20,754 bases of DNA from the NCBI GenBank assembly GCA_963579235.1, contig CAUZFM010000047.1, positions 1 to 20,754 on the forward strand. The letters are read 5' to 3'. The notes beneath the pieces were generated by a model. That model saw nothing but the letters and a program-made list of their open reading frames with translations. It was not told the origin of the DNA and ran no database searches. Both the position numbers and the translations under genes were made by a program. This document shows, one piece after another, positions 20,595-20,754 of the stretch (the first letter of the stretch is position 1; each line of letters begins with the position of its first letter). Source of the stretch: UBA1149 sp963579235. GTDB lineage: Bacteria; Desulfobacterota; Binatia; UBA1149.

Positions 20595-20754
20595 CTACGG
20601 GCCGACGGCCTTGAACAAGGTGCCGGTATTTTTCTTGGTACCGCCAGCTCCGAAGTCAGATGTCCAGCACATCGCCGTCGTGTCGTTGACAAACTGAACG
20701 GTCACCAGGGAGTCCTGGTCATGGAACGCACTGCCGTCCAGCGGTTGTGGCCAA
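20595..20754 (-). CDS. Secreted protein, C-terminal end only (enters from right edge)
   Basis: The minus strand is open from the window edge to a TAG at 20595-20597, giving 52 residues ending SLVTVQFVNDTTAMCWTSDF, then GAGGTKKNTGTLFKAVGP. The VTVQ...C-W...F pattern resembles the end of the left-edge protein (VTMQITDSAGACYLARF) and what I remember of secreted proteins in Binatota-like genomes that finish with KNT..LFKA. It is about 72 bases upstream of the HMA-thioredoxin gene on the same strand. The function is unknown. Confidence 0.6.
   Translation of the reverse strand, partial: WPQPLDGSAFHDQDSLVTVQFVNDTTAMCWTSDFGAGGTKKNTGTLFKAVGP

Noticed and set aside
1..20754. tRNA genes, CRISPR arrays, transposases or attachment sites
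   Set aside because: I read both strands and found no cloverleaf-like segment, regular repeat-spacer pattern or transposase motif; TTCGA-type matches (for example near 15183) lie inside genes.

Overview
The window is GC-rich bacterial DNA (roughly 60-68% on lines I counted) with dense, short-spaced genes on both strands. The gene content suggests a metabolically versatile uncultured soil or marine bacterium of the Myxococcota/Binatota/'Deltaproteobacteria' type: several acyl-CoA dehydrogenases, a PF10118-type protein, a phytanoyl-CoA-dioxygenase-like protein, Cys-containing secreted proteins with CYK motifs and CARDB. That assignment is inference from gene families, not from a marker gene. 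I see no rRNA, tRNA, CRISPR array or insertion sequence.

Layout. (1) 1-520 (-): start of a secreted protein that runs off the left edge. (2) 672-6778: an acyl-CoA catabolic island. Two acyl-CoA dehydrogenases on the minus strand (a likely FadE heteromer pair) diverge from an ACAD10/11-type dehydrogenase plus a crotonase on the plus strand, and an acyl-CoA synthetase lies at the far end on the minus strand. The divergent promoter holds a 14-bp palindrome, TAGAACACGTTCTA, that matches the consensus of the steroid regulator KstR. (3) 6833-7754: a secreted CARDB protein with stacked hairpins after it. (4) 7957-9012: a membrane protein with the motifs of CTP-dependent polyprenol/phytol kinases. 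(5) 9009-10832: a patch of decay, with an internally shortened EthD-domain gene, an N-terminal crotonase relic, an AraC-type regulator of clearly lower GC and an orphan C-terminal tail.

(6) 10900-12994: acetoacetate-decarboxylase-family protein and sulfotransferase, followed by a broken small gene (12998-13187). (7) 13357-15801: an SGNH-hydrolase/MBOAT pair, typical of an exported-polymer O-acetylation machine. (8) 15818-17664 (-): DoxX-like membrane protein, PF10118 protein with a complete di-iron ligand set, and a four-helix membrane protein that I recognise as styrene-oxide-isomerase-like; together a possible epoxide or oxygenation module. (9) 17776-18633 (+): PhyH-family dioxygenase. (10) 18743-20522 (-): a secreted HMA-thioredoxin fusion overlapping an outer-membrane barrel gene whose signal peptide is cut off by two in-frame TGA codons. 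(11) 20595-20754 (-): the C-terminal end of another secreted protein, resembling the one at the left edge.

The genes fit activation of a hydrophobic carboxylate (synthetase), alpha,beta-dehydrogenation (three dehydrogenases) and double-bond isomerisation or hydration (crotonase), under a palindromic repressor site. The best candidates for something undescribed are the KstR-like operator in this setting and the epoxide-isomerase/di-iron/DoxX operon.
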